Shown here: piece by piece, positions 44,830 through 53,808 of the stretch
Numbering within the stretch: the first letter of the stretch is position 1
How the letters are laid out: every line of letters begins with the position of its first letter
Source of the DNA: Salinarimonas sp046292825
GTDB lineage: Bacteria; Pseudomonadota; Alphaproteobacteria; Rhizobiales; Beijerinckiaceae
Direction of reading: 5' to 3'
DNA length: 64,000 nt
Assembly (NCBI RefSeq): GCF_046292825.1
Contig: NZ_JBKBQG010000013.1
Coordinates: forward strand, 1-64,000
Program-made: the position numbers and the translations under genes
Notes under the pieces: model-generated
Told to the model about the DNA's origin: nothing
Database searches by the model: none
The model's input: only the letters and a program-made list of their open reading frames with translations

Positions 44830-45405
44830 TCACGGCCGCGGCGGGAAGATGCCCGTCACGGCGATGATGAAGCTCACGCCGGTGAAGGGCATCCGGTTCT
44901 CGTGGGGCATGCCGCTCCCGGCAAAGCCGACTTGGACGGCGACGCTGCCAGGGGCGAGCGTGACGGCATCGCCGTCCGCGGCGGCATACGCGTTCACGTT
45001 GGTCACGTTCGGCCCGCTCTGGAACCGTGCCGCTCCGAGGACTTGCCCAGCTTGGGGCTGATTCGACGTTGCGGGCGTATTCCTAACGACGACCTAGCCG
45101 GCGGCCGGATGATTGTGCTGCGGCATCTGCGTCGCGATGAGAGTGACGTCCTCGACACCGGCCATCATCCCAAGCGAATACGTGCTCAACCCGGGACCCT
45201 GACCCATTCCGGCGCCCATCGGCGCGCGCGAGCGCAGGTCCGGCAGGCCGAACGTCTGCGTGCCGTTGCCGCCGTAGGTGGTGCCCAACAGCGCGAACAG
45301 AGCCTGGTTCTGCGCGATCGCGACGAGGGCTCCGTTGCAATATGACCAGCCCAACGGCGCGAAATTCGGCGCCCACATCATGATCGTCCCAATGTAAACG
45401 TCCAT
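44830..45405 (-). pseudogene. Phage-tail-collar / microcystin-dependent-protein-like gene interrupted by an in-frame TAG
   Basis: The first 103 codons encode a collar-domain protein (YIGTIMMWAPNFAPLGWSYC, TYGGNGTQTFGLPDLRSR, QMPQHNHPAAG) and stop at TAG (45094-45096). The same frame stays open for 87 more codons, 45093 down to 44833, and encodes the expected C-terminal half: TPATSNQPQAGQVLGAARF, then MPHENRMPFTGVSFIIAV, then GIFPP, ending in TGA at 44830-44832. Without the amber codon the product would be 191 residues, normal for this family. A GGAGGGGGAG box precedes the ATG. It is a nonsense-mutated gene, a read-through gene or a sequence error. Confidence 0.85.
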
Positions 45406-45682
45406 CTCCCCCTCCTCGGCGCCGCCGCCGCGGGCCCTCGCCCGCTGATTGATTCGGCGACCGTCGGCCGAAAGAGAGCACAGGGCGGCATTTTTTCCAA
45501 CATCTAATCGTCAGTTGTTTCCCTATCGTTCACGGGTCGCGCCCGATTCTGTTAGACTTTTCTTGCGTGCAGGCATTCGCCGTTAAGAGGCGCGCGATTG
45601 TTGCGCGTTCGCCACTTTGCAGGCTGAGCAATTGGAGGCATGGTGTCGATCGACGATCGTCGATGCGGAGAGGATTCGCGAC
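45406..45682. promoter_or_regulatory. Divergent intergenic region between tail-collar gene and giant repeat-protein gene
   Basis: About 277 bases without a gene. The middle (about 45490-45560) is less GC-rich than its surroundings, with CATTTTTTCC and TGTTAGACTTTTCTTG, and is the likely promoter zone for the giant gene. No operator or riboswitch was recognised. A TTG at 45617 is in frame with the giant gene but is not a likely start. Confidence 0.45.
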
Positions 45683-48600
45683 ATGGCTTGGCGGCATCGG
45701 TCGGGCACCGACCCGTGGTCTCGGGCACCGCTCGCGCTCGCGCTCGAGCCGCGGATCATGTTCGACGCGGCCGGCGCGGCGACCTATGCCGATGCCGTGG
45801 ATGATCAGGGTGACCAGCCTGCGCTGTCTGTGGCGATCGACGAGCCGACGATGCTCGGCGGTGAGCGCCATGTCGTCGTGATCGATACCGGGATCGCGAA
45901 TTGGGAAACCATCCGAGCCGCAGTCGTCCCCGACGCAAACATCGTTTTGATCTCGCCTGACGCGGATGGGCTCGAACAGCTCCGCGACCACCTGTCTGCA
46001 ATGCGAGACGTATCGGCGATTCACATTGTGTCTCACGGCGCCGAAGGGCTTTTGCGGCTCGGGACGAGCGTGCTGACCGCAGGCGATCTCGCAAGCCGCA
46101 TCGCCGACCTCCAGGCGATCGGAGCGGCTCTAGCCGCCGACGGCGACATTCATCTGTATGGCTGCCGAATCGGTGCCGGTGCAGCTGGCGAGATGTTTCT
46201 GTCGGAGCTCGCGCGACTGACCGGAGCCGATATCGCGGCGTCGGTGGACGATACAGGGTCTGAACACCTCGGCGGCAACTGGGACTTGGAGAAGACTGTC
46301 GGTGACGTAAACACCGGCAGCGCATTCTTCGCCGAGCTTTCGCTGTCCTACACAGGGCTACTTCCGCAAGCGGTCATCAGTTTCGACGGAAACGGCTTCA
46401 GCGCCGGCGATGCGATCGACAATGCGACGTTCAACGCGAACGGCCTCACATTCGAGATCTTTTTAGCAAACGCAGCAGGTACTAAGCTGCCGAGCTTCAG
46501 CAACGGCGGAGCGAGTCTGTTCTTTGACGACTCGATGAGGAGTTTTTCAGGGGGAACGAATGTCATCGGTGACGGCGGTGCTGCCTACATATATTCGCAG
46601 AATACGAATTTCGGATGGCCAATCGACGCAATAAATCTCGTACTTAGAACTAACAATGGAGCTGAGTTCAGCTTCGTCAGCTTCAAATCGCACACGATCG
46701 ATTTCGGCGCATATGGAAGCCATCTTCTGGTCGAAGGGTTTCGTGACGGGGCGTCCGTCGTCACCCAGGCCGTGACGATCAACTCGGAGAACAGCCCCTT
46801 CCATTCGACCGTCACCTTGACGAACCAGGGATTTCAGTTCGTCGATGAAATCAGGATTCGGCTGAATACCGCGCATCCGAGTTTCCAATCAGCCTTTCCC
46901 GGGCTGAACCATGTCTTCGATACTTTCGTCATCAACGATGCGGTTCTGCCCAACACCCCGCCCGTGCTCGTCGGCACCCCCGCCAACCCCACCATCCTCG
47001 ACACCGCCACCGCCACCCCCTTCTCCGCCCTCTCCTTCACCGATGCGGAGAGCAATGGCGGCACGATCACGATCACCTTCACAGCCGCCAACGGCGCGCT
47101 CTCCGGCACGGGGCTCACCGGATCGGCGGGCAATTACACGCTGTCGGGCGCGAACCCGGCCGAGCTCACCGCCCGCCTCCAGGCACTCGTCTTCACGCCG
47201 GCGCAGAACCAGGTCGCGCCGGGCTCCAACGTCGTCACCACCTTCACGCTGACCCCCAACGACGGCAGCGCGAACGGCAGCGCCGTCACCGCGCAGGTCA
47301 CCGCCACCTCGGTCAACGACGCGCCCGTGCTCGGCGGCCTGCCGGGCACGCCCGTGGGCGTGTTCGACAACGCGACCGTGTCGCCCTTCGCGAACGCGAC
47401 GATCGCCGATCCGGACCCCGGCCAGACGATCGTCGTGAGCGTCGCGCTCGACGACGCGGCCAAGGGCACGCTCGCGGGCGGCGGCTTCGTCCACCAGGGC
47501 GGGGGCGTCTACACATTCTCCGCCGCGAGCGCGGCCGCGGCCCAGACGGCTTTGCGCGCCCTCGTCTTCACGCCCGCCGCCAACCGCGTCGCCGGCGGCG
47601 CGACCGAGACGACGACCTTCTCCGTCACCGTGTCGGACGGGACCGCCCAGGCCTCCGGCAGCGCGCAGGTCCTCGCGACCGGCGTCAACGACGCGCCGAC
47701 GCTGACCCCAGGCTCGGTCGTCGCGATGATCGGCACGGACGAGAACGACACGTGGCCGACGGGCACGCTCGTCTCCGCTCTCCTGGCGGGCGCGGGCTAT
47801 GCCGATGCCGATCCCGGCGCGTTCGCCGGCATCGCCGTGACGGCGCAGACGATCGTCGGCAGCGGCACCTGGTTCTATTCCCCCAATGGCGGCGCGACGT
47901 GGATCAACATCGCCTCGGTCTCCTCGACGAGCTCGCTCCTCCTCGCCTCGACGGCGCAGCTGCGTTTCGTGCCGGACGGCGTCGTCGGCGGCACCGCCAC
48001 CCTCACCTTCCGCGCCTGGGACGGGACGACGGGCACGGCCTCGGACACGATCTCGCGCTTCGCCGACACCACCACGAACGGCGGCACCACGGCCTTCTCC
48101 GCGGCGGTCGCGACGGCGACGAAGGCGATCGTCGACATCAACGACCCGCCGACCCTCGCCGCCACCGGCACGAACCCGACCTTCACCGAAGGCGGCACCG
48201 CGGCGACCCTGTTCTCCGGCGTGACGATCTCGACGATCGAGCCGGGCGAGACCATCGTCGCCCTCACGCTCACGGTGTCGGGCTTGGCCGACGGCGCGGC
48301 CGAGCGGCTCCTCATCGGCGGGCAGGCGCTCGCTCTGACCCACGGCACCACGCTCGCCCTGACCGGCGGCGGCACGGCGAGCGTGAGCGTGGCGGGCGGC
48401 GTCGCGACCGTCTCGATAACCGGCCTGTCGCGCACCCCCGCCGAGGCGCAGACGCTCGTCCAGAGCCTCGCCTACGAGAACACGAGCGATGATCCGACGG
48501 TGGCCGGCGGCCGCACCGTCACGCTGATCTCGATCCGCGATTCCGGCGGCACCGCCAATGGCGGGCAGGACACGACGAGCGTCACGATCGCCTCCGCCGT

Positions 48601-51600
48601 GACGCTCGAGGCGGTGAACGACGCGCCGAGCCTCGGCCAGACGAGCTTCGCGCTGCCGCCCACCGACGAGAACACGACCGCAGCGACCACGGTGTTCGAC
48701 ATCACCTCGGGTCTTGGCTTCGCCGATCCGGACGGGCCCGGCCGCGGCATCGCCGTGATCGGGTCGACGGGGCTCGGGACGTGGCAATTCTCGACCGACG
48801 GCGGCGTCGCTTGGTCTGCGATCGGCTTCGTCGCGGCCGGCAACGCGCTCCTCCTGTCGGACGCGGTGCAGATCCGTTACGTGCCGAACGGCGTCCAGGG
48901 CGAGACCGCGACGCTCACCGTGCGCGGCTGGGATCGCTCCTCGGGCGTCGTCGGCGACCGGGTGGACGCGACCACGGTGGGCACCGCGACGACGTTCTCG
49001 ACGCAGGTCGGCACCGCCACCCTCGTCGTCGCCGCGATCAACGACCCGCCCGTGCTCACCGGGACCGTCGGCGGGACGTTCACGGAGACGGTGGCGAATG
49101 CCGGTGCGGCGGCGAGCGGCGCCTCGGTTTTCCTCGTCTCCTCCGACGCCACCGTGACCGATCCGGATCAGCCCGCGGCGTTCCCCGGCGCCACGCTGAC
49201 GGTGTCTTTTGCCAGCTACCAGACCGGCGATCGAATCAGCTTCGCGGCGACCTTCGGCCCCTACACCTACGATTCCGGGACGGGCGAGATCCGCGTCGGC
49301 GGCACGGCCGTGGCGAGCGTCGCGGGCGGCGTCGGCGGCGCCCTCGTGGTGACCTTCACCGGCGCCGCGACGAACGCGGTCGTCACCGACGTCCTGCGCA
49401 ACGTGGTCTATTTCCACGTCGGCGACGACCCGACCGCCGGCGGCACCGCGACGACGCGCGCGGTCAGCGTCGTCTTCAACGACGGCGGCAATACCGGCGC
49501 GGGCGGGCCGCTCTCGTCGGACGCGCTCACCGGCGACCTGACCATCGTCGCCCTCAACGATCCGGAGGGCTTCGCCGGCACGATCGCGCCGACCTTCGCG
49601 GAGGGCGCCCTCCCGGTCCCGCTCGCGCCCGGCGCGACCGTCACCCGCGTCGACGCCGCGAGCTTCGACGGCGGCAGCCTCACCGTGGCGCTCGGCACTT
49701 ACAGCGCGGGCGACGTGCTTTCGATCTTGGAGAGCGGCGGCATCACGGTGTCGGGCGGGGTCGTGTCCTTCGGCGGCGCCCGCATCGGCACCGTGAGCGG
49801 CGGGGCGGGGGCCGATCTCGTCGTGTCCTTCGACCGCCCCGAGGCGACCCACGCGGCGGTGCAGGCGCTCGCCCGCGCCATCGTCTTCGACAACGCGTCC
49901 GGCAACCCCGCCGATTTCGGCGCCGCGCCGACCCGCGCCGTCACCATGACGCTCGACGACGGCGGCAATTCCGGCGTCGCCGGCTCGACGACGAGCACGC
50001 TCACGGGCACGATCGCGATCGTCGCCGTCGACACCCCGCCCAGCGTGACGCCGAGCGCGGACATGACCTTCTTCGACCCCAATGGCGGGTCGATCAGGAT
50101 CGATCCCGGTCTCGTCGTCGCCGATCCGGACAGCCTCACGCTCGTGCGCGCGATCGTGACGCTCCCGGTGTCGCCCGACAACAACTTCGAATCGATCGGT
50201 TTCACGACCGCGGGTCTGACCGCGTTGTTCGGCAACGGAATGACCGCGAACTACAATTCCGGCACGCGCAGTCTCACCATCAACGGCGCGGCGAGCGTCG
50301 AGGTCTACCAGACGATCCTGCGCAACGTGACCTATTCGAACTTGAGCGGCACGCCCGACGCCACGCCGCGCGAGATCGCGTTCACGGTGCGCGACGCGAC
50401 CGGCCTCGACAGCGTCGTCGTCACCCGCACGGTCGTGATCGCGAACACGATCGCGCCGACCTTCCAGGAGGGCGATCCGCCGCTCCTGCTCTCGCCGGCG
50501 ACGCTCCTGTCCGCCACGGGCCTGACCTTCGACGGCGGCAGCGTCACGGCCGCTCTCGGCGCCTACGCGCCCGGCGACGTCCTCTCGATCCGCGAGATCG
50601 GCGGCATCACCGTCGTCGGCGGGGTGGTATTCTTCGAGGGCGCGCGCATCGGCACGGTCTCGGGGGGCGTCGGCGCGGCTCTCGTGGTGTCGCTCGATCG
50701 TCCCGAGGCGACGCGCGACGCCGTGCAGGCGCTCGGCCGCGCGATCGCCTTCCAGAACACGACCGCGAACCCGACGGATTTCGGCAACGCGCCGAACCGA
50801 GCCGTCACGCTGACGATCGTCGGCTCGGATCCGAGCCAGGACCGGACGATCGCCGGCACGCTCGCCATCGTCGCCGTGAACGACGCGCCGGTGGTGACGC
50901 CGTCGGCTGGCGATGCCGTCTTCACCATCGGCGGCGGGCGGATCGTGATCGATCCCGGCATCGTCGTGGCCGACGTCGACAGCACCAACCTGAACCGTGC
51001 GGTCGTCGTCCTGTCGGCGAGCACGGACTCCAACCTGGAAGTGCTCGGCTTCACGAATGCGGGCCTCGACGCCTTGATCGCCGCGGGGTTGTCGGCGAAC
51101 TACAGCTCCGGAACGCGCGCGCTGACGATCACCGGCTCCGCGAGCGTCGAGGTCTACCAGACGCTCCTGCGCAACATCACCTTCGCGAATTCCGCGACCA
51201 CGCCCGACACGACCCCGCGCACGCTCACCTTCACGGTGCGCGACGCGGCCGGCCTCGAGAGCACCGTGGCCGAGCGCTCCATCGTTCTCGTCGCCAACGC
51301 GCTGCCCGTCGTCACGATCGGCACCCTGCCGAGCGTCGCCGAGGGCGGCTCGGTGATCCTCACGCCCGCGATCGTCACGGCGACCGACGTGGAGACCACG
51401 GACCCCGCGCAGCTCGTCTTCACGATCACCGCCCTCTCGAACGGCATCGTGCGCCTCGACGGCACCGCGCTCGCGGTGGGGGGCACCTTCACCCAGGCCG
51501 ACGTGAACGCGGGCCGCGTCACCTATCTCCACGACGCCTCGGAGACGACGACCGGCGGCTTCTCCTTCACGGTGCGCGACGCCGACAACGGCACCTCGGG

Positions 51601-53650
51601 CGCGCAGACGCTCGCCTTCGCGATCACGCCGGTCAACGACGCGCCGACCATCTCGGTCGCGGGCGTCCTCACCGCGCCGGAGGACGTGCCGACCGCGCTC
51701 GTCGGCATCTCCTTCGCCGATCCGGATGCGGGCTCGAGCCCGGTCTTCGTCACCCTCTCGGTCGCGCGCGGCACGCTGATCGCCACCTCCGGGTCGGGCG
51801 TCACCGTCGCAGGGTCCGGCACCGGCGCGATCACCCTTCTGGGCTCGGTCGCCGACATCAACGCCTTCGTGGCGGCATCGGGCGTCACCTTCCTCACGGC
51901 GCAGGACGACGACCAGAACGTGGCCCTCACGATCACGATCGACGACCTGGGCAATACCGGCTCCGGCGGGGCGCAGAGCGCGACCGCGACCGTCACGATC
52001 TTCGTCGACCCGGTGAACGACGTGCCCGTCGTCGACGGCTTGCCGGTTCTGCGTCCGACGACCGACAAGATCCCGATCGCCCCGTTCGCCACCGTGACGG
52101 TCGTCGATCCGGACGTCGGCCAGCCGCTCACGGTCACCGTGACGATCGGCCAGCCCGGTCAGGGCGGCTTCACCGCCGCATCGCTCGCGGCGAGCGGCTT
52201 TGCCGCGACGGGCGTGCCGGGCGTCTTCGCCCTTGTCGCGCCCGACGCGGCGGCGGCCCAGGCGGCCTTGCGCGCGCTGGTCTTCCAGCCGGTCGAGAAC
52301 CGCATCCTTCCGGGGACGACGGAGACGACGACCTTCACCGTCTCGGTTTCGGACGGCGTCGCGCCGGCCGTCGAGCGGGTCGCCTCGGTCGTGGTCACGT
52401 CGATCAACGACGCGCCCGTCGTCGGCGGGCTCCCGCCGGGGCAGAGCGTCGCGCATGACGGCACGCTGCAGCCCTTCGCCGGAATGCTCGTCGCCGATCC
52501 GGATGCGGGGCAGACCCTGTCGGTGCGCATCGCGATCGGGAATCCGGGCACCGGCGGCCTCACCGCCGCCTCGCTCGCGGCCGCGGGCTTCGTGGAGATC
52601 GCGCCCGGGTTGTACGAGCGCAACGGTTTCGCGAATCCGGACGCTGCCGCGGCGGCGCTGCGCGGGCTCGTCTTCCAGCCGGTCGCGAACGCCGTCCCGC
52701 CGGGCGCGAGCGCGTCGGTCGCGATCACGGTGACCGTGAGCGACGGCACCGCCGCCGCGACGAGCACCGGCACCGTGACCATCGTGGGGCCGCAGCTCCA
52801 GGCTCCGATCCCGCCGCCGCCGCCGCCGGTGGTTCCGCCCGCGCCGCCGCCCGCGCCACCTCCGGTCGCGCCGCCGCCGATCATCTTCGTGCCGGGTCCG
52901 CCGATCGGCGGGCCCGCCCAGATCCCGACCTTCGGGGGCGCCGTCGTGTCGATCCTCGCCCCCGACCGGGGCGGCCCGGTCGCGGCGCCGGGCTTCTCGC
53001 CGATCTCGGCGACGAGCGGCTTCTTCCTCGCCCCGTCGGACGGCTCGGGCCTCGGCATCGCCATCCGCGCGTCGACGCCGGTCGGCGATTTCGTGATGCG
53101 CTCGGGCGGCGGCTCGGCGAGCTTCACGCTGCCGCCGGCCACCTTCGTGGTCGAGAGCGCCGGCGCGCAGGTGCTCGTCGGCGCGCTCCTCGCGGACGGC
53201 TCCCCGCTGCCGGCCTGGGTCCAGTTCGACCCGGCGACGGGCACGTTCCGCGTCGACGTCCCGCCGGGCTTCACGGGAACGCTCGACATCGTGTTGACGG
53301 CGAGGCTCGCGACGGGCGAATCGGCGAGCACGGGCTTCCGAATCGCGGTCGACGCTGAGAGCGAGCCGGCCGCGCCGCAGGACGCTCCCGCTCAAGAAGC
53401 GCCGACCCAAGAGGCGCCGCCGCAAGAGGCGCCGCCGCAGCGCCAGGGGGCCGCGCCGGCTCCGGAGCCGGTCCGTCTTATCGCTGAGGGCGGCAAGCCG
53501 GCCTTCAGCGACGCGGTGAAGGCCGCCAGCCGTGGCGCTTGGGCAACACAAGGACAGAGTTTCCTCGACGACTTGATTGCCACCTTGCCAGGCGGGCGAC
53601 CTTCGGGCGAGATCGAGGGCGATTCGCGCAACGGAAGGGACGCGGCCTGA
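45683..53650 (+). CDS. Giant DUF4347 / cadherin-like repeat surface protein (2,655 aa)
   Basis: A very large, probably exported adhesin-like protein. No Sec signal peptide is seen; instead the N-terminus has LEPRIMF (21-27), like the LEPR-xLL motif of giant repetitive proteins. Residues about 60-230 are a DUF4347 domain with HIVSHGAEG (His118) and HLYGCRIG (Cys161). A separate domain (about 235-420) follows, then about a dozen cadherin/VCBS-like repeats marked by NDAPV or NDPPV boundaries, a proline-rich linker (about 2370-2420) and a C-terminal Ig-like segment ending in an acidic/Gln tail. No RTX nonapeptides are seen. The ATG at 45683 has a GGAGAGG box. Downstream export-type genes are on the same strand. 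Confidence 0.9.
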   Translation: MAWRHRSGTDPWSRAPLALALEPRIMFDAAGAATYADAVDDQGDQPALSVAIDEPTMLGGERHVVVIDTGIANWETIRAAVVPDANIVLISPDADGLEQLRDHLSAMRDVSAIHIVSHGAEGLLRLGTSVLTAGDLASRIADLQAIGAALAADGDIHLYGCRIGAGAAGEMFLSELARLTGADIAASVDDTGSEHLGGNWDLEKTVGDVNTGSAFFAELSLSYTGLLPQAVISFDGNGFSAGDAIDNATFNANGLTFEIFLANAAGTKLPSFSNGGASLFFDDSMRSFSGGTNVIGDGGAAYIYSQNTNFGWPIDAINLVLRTNNGAEFSFVSFKSHTIDFGAYGSHLLVEGFRDGASVVTQAVTINSENSPFHSTVTLTNQGFQFVDEIRIRLNTAHPSFQSAFPGLNHVFDTFVINDAVLPNTPPVLVGTPANPTILDTATATPFSALSFTDAESNGGTITITFTAANGALSGTGLTGSAGNYTLSGANPAELTARLQALVFTPAQNQVAPGSNVVTTFTLTPNDGSANGSAVTAQVTATSVNDAPVLGGLPGTPVGVFDNATVSPFANATIADPDPGQTIVVSVALDDAAKGTLAGGGFVHQGGGVYTFSAASAAAAQTALRALVFTPAANRVAGGATETTTFSVTVSDGTAQASGSAQVLATGVNDAPTLTPGSVVAMIGTDENDTWPTGTLVSALLAGAGYADADPGAFAGIAVTAQTIVGSGTWFYSPNGGATWINIASVSSTSSLLLASTAQLRFVPDGVVGGTATLTFRAWDGTTGTASDTISRFADTTTNGGTTAFSAAVATATKAIVDINDPPTLAATGTNPTFTEGGTAATLFSGVTISTIEPGETIVALTLTVSGLADGAAERLLIGGQALALTHGTTLALTGGGTASVSVAGGVATVSITGLSRTPAEAQTLVQSLAYENTSDDPTVAGGRTVTLISIRDSGGTANGGQDTTSVTIASAVTLEAVNDAPSLGQTSFALPPTDENTTAATTVFDITSGLGFADPDGPGRGIAVIGSTGLGTWQFSTDGGVAWSAIGFVAAGNALLLSDAVQIRYVPNGVQGETATLTVRGWDRSSGVVGDRVDATTVGTATTFSTQVGTATLVVAAINDPPVLTGTVGGTFTETVANAGAAASGASVFLVSSDATVTDPDQPAAFPGATLTVSFASYQTGDRISFAATFGPYTYDSGTGEIRVGGTAVASVAGGVGGALVVTFTGAATNAVVTDVLRNVVYFHVGDDPTAGGTATTRAVSVVFNDGGNTGAGGPLSSDALTGDLTIVALNDPEGFAGTIAPTFAEGALPVPLAPGATVTRVDAASFDGGSLTVALGTYSAGDVLSILESGGITVSGGVVSFGGARIGTVSGGAGADLVVSFDRPEATHAAVQALARAIVFDNASGNPADFGAAPTRAVTMTLDDGGNSGVAGSTTSTLTGTIAIVAVDTPPSVTPSADMTFFDPNGGSIRIDPGLVVADPDSLTLVRAIVTLPVSPDNNFESIGFTTAGLTALFGNGMTANYNSGTRSLTINGAASVEVYQTILRNVTYSNLSGTPDATPREIAFTVRDATGLDSVVVTRTVVIANTIAPTFQEGDPPLLLSPATLLSATGLTFDGGSVTAALGAYAPGDVLSIREIGGITVVGGVVFFEGARIGTVSGGVGAALVVSLDRPEATRDAVQALGRAIAFQNTTANPTDFGNAPNRAVTLTIVGSDPSQDRTIAGTLAIVAVNDAPVVTPSAGDAVFTIGGGRIVIDPGIVVADVDSTNLNRAVVVLSASTDSNLEVLGFTNAGLDALIAAGLSANYSSGTRALTITGSASVEVYQTLLRNITFANSATTPDTTPRTLTFTVRDAAGLESTVAERSIVLVANALPVVTIGTLPSVAEGGSVILTPAIVTATDVETTDPAQLVFTITALSNGIVRLDGTALAVGGTFTQADVNAGRVTYLHDASETTTGGFSFTVRDADNGTSGAQTLAFAITPVNDAPTISVAGVLTAPEDVPTALVGISFADPDAGSSPVFVTLSVARGTLIATSGSGVTVAGSGTGAITLLGSVADINAFVAASGVTFLTAQDDDQNVALTITIDDLGNTGSGGAQSATATVTIFVDPVNDVPVVDGLPVLRPTTDKIPIAPFATVTVVDPDVGQPLTVTVTIGQPGQGGFTAASLAASGFAATGVPGVFALVAPDAAAAQAALRALVFQPVENRILPGTTETTTFTVSVSDGVAPAVERVASVVVTSINDAPVVGGLPPGQSVAHDGTLQPFAGMLVADPDAGQTLSVRIAIGNPGTGGLTAASLAAAGFVEIAPGLYERNGFANPDAAAAALRGLVFQPVANAVPPGASASVAITVTVSDGTAAATSTGTVTIVGPQLQAPIPPPPPPVVPPAPPPAPPPVAPPPIIFVPGPPIGGPAQIPTFGGAVVSILAPDRGGPVAAPGFSPISATSGFFLAPSDGSGLGIAIRASTPVGDFVMRSGGGSASFTLPPATFVVESAGAQVLVGALLADGSPLPAWVQFDPATGTFRVDVPPGFTGTLDIVLTARLATGESASTGFRIAVDAESEPAAPQDAPAQEAPTQEAPPQEAPPQRQGAAPAPEPVRLIAEGGKPAFSDAVKAASRGAWATQGQSFLDDLIATLPGGRPSGEIEGDSRNGRDAA

Positions 53651-53672
53651 TCGTCGCCGCGCGCGAGCATGG

Positions 53673-53753
53673 TCCGGGCCGTTCGCGGCCCGAAGACCGC
53701 ACGATCCGGGCCGTCCGCGGCCGGAGCTGCGATTGTTCGGGCCGTCCGCGGCC
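53673..53753 (+). repeat. Three direct repeats, each palindromic, between the giant gene and tolC-like gene
   Basis: TCCGGGCCGTTCGCGGCC (53673), TCCGGGCCGTCCGCGGCC (53705) and TTCGGGCCGTCCGCGGCC (53736) repeat at 32- and 31-base spacing, close to three helical turns. Each contains GGCCG/CGGCC and can form a hairpin. They lie just after the giant gene's stop codon and before the TolC-family gene, where they could bind a dimeric regulator or slow transcription into the export genes. Confidence 0.8.
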
Positions 53754-53808
53754 TGGAGGGAGCGGGGGACGGTCGCTCCGAATCGGTGATCGGGGACGGG
53801 TGGGGCAA

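Noticed and set aside
44830..45405. Prophage remnant
   Set aside because: Only a single collar-type gene is present, with no capsid, tail, integrase or attachment-site signals; such solo collar proteins occur outside prophages.
45617..45682. Upstream TTG start for the giant protein
   Set aside because: The ATG at 45683 has a GGAGAGG box at good spacing and places the LEPR motif near the N-terminus; the extension adds nothing recognisable.
46889..53551. A very long open frame on the minus strand opposite the giant repeat-protein gene
   Set aside because: Its translation is Arg/Asp/Gly-rich low-complexity sequence typical of shadow frames in GC-rich DNA, and the plus strand carries clear domains, a good ribosome-binding site and motif conservation.
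53673..53753. Possible CRISPR array
   Set aside because: Only three units, spacers of about 13-14 bases, each unit a GC palindrome, and no cas genes.
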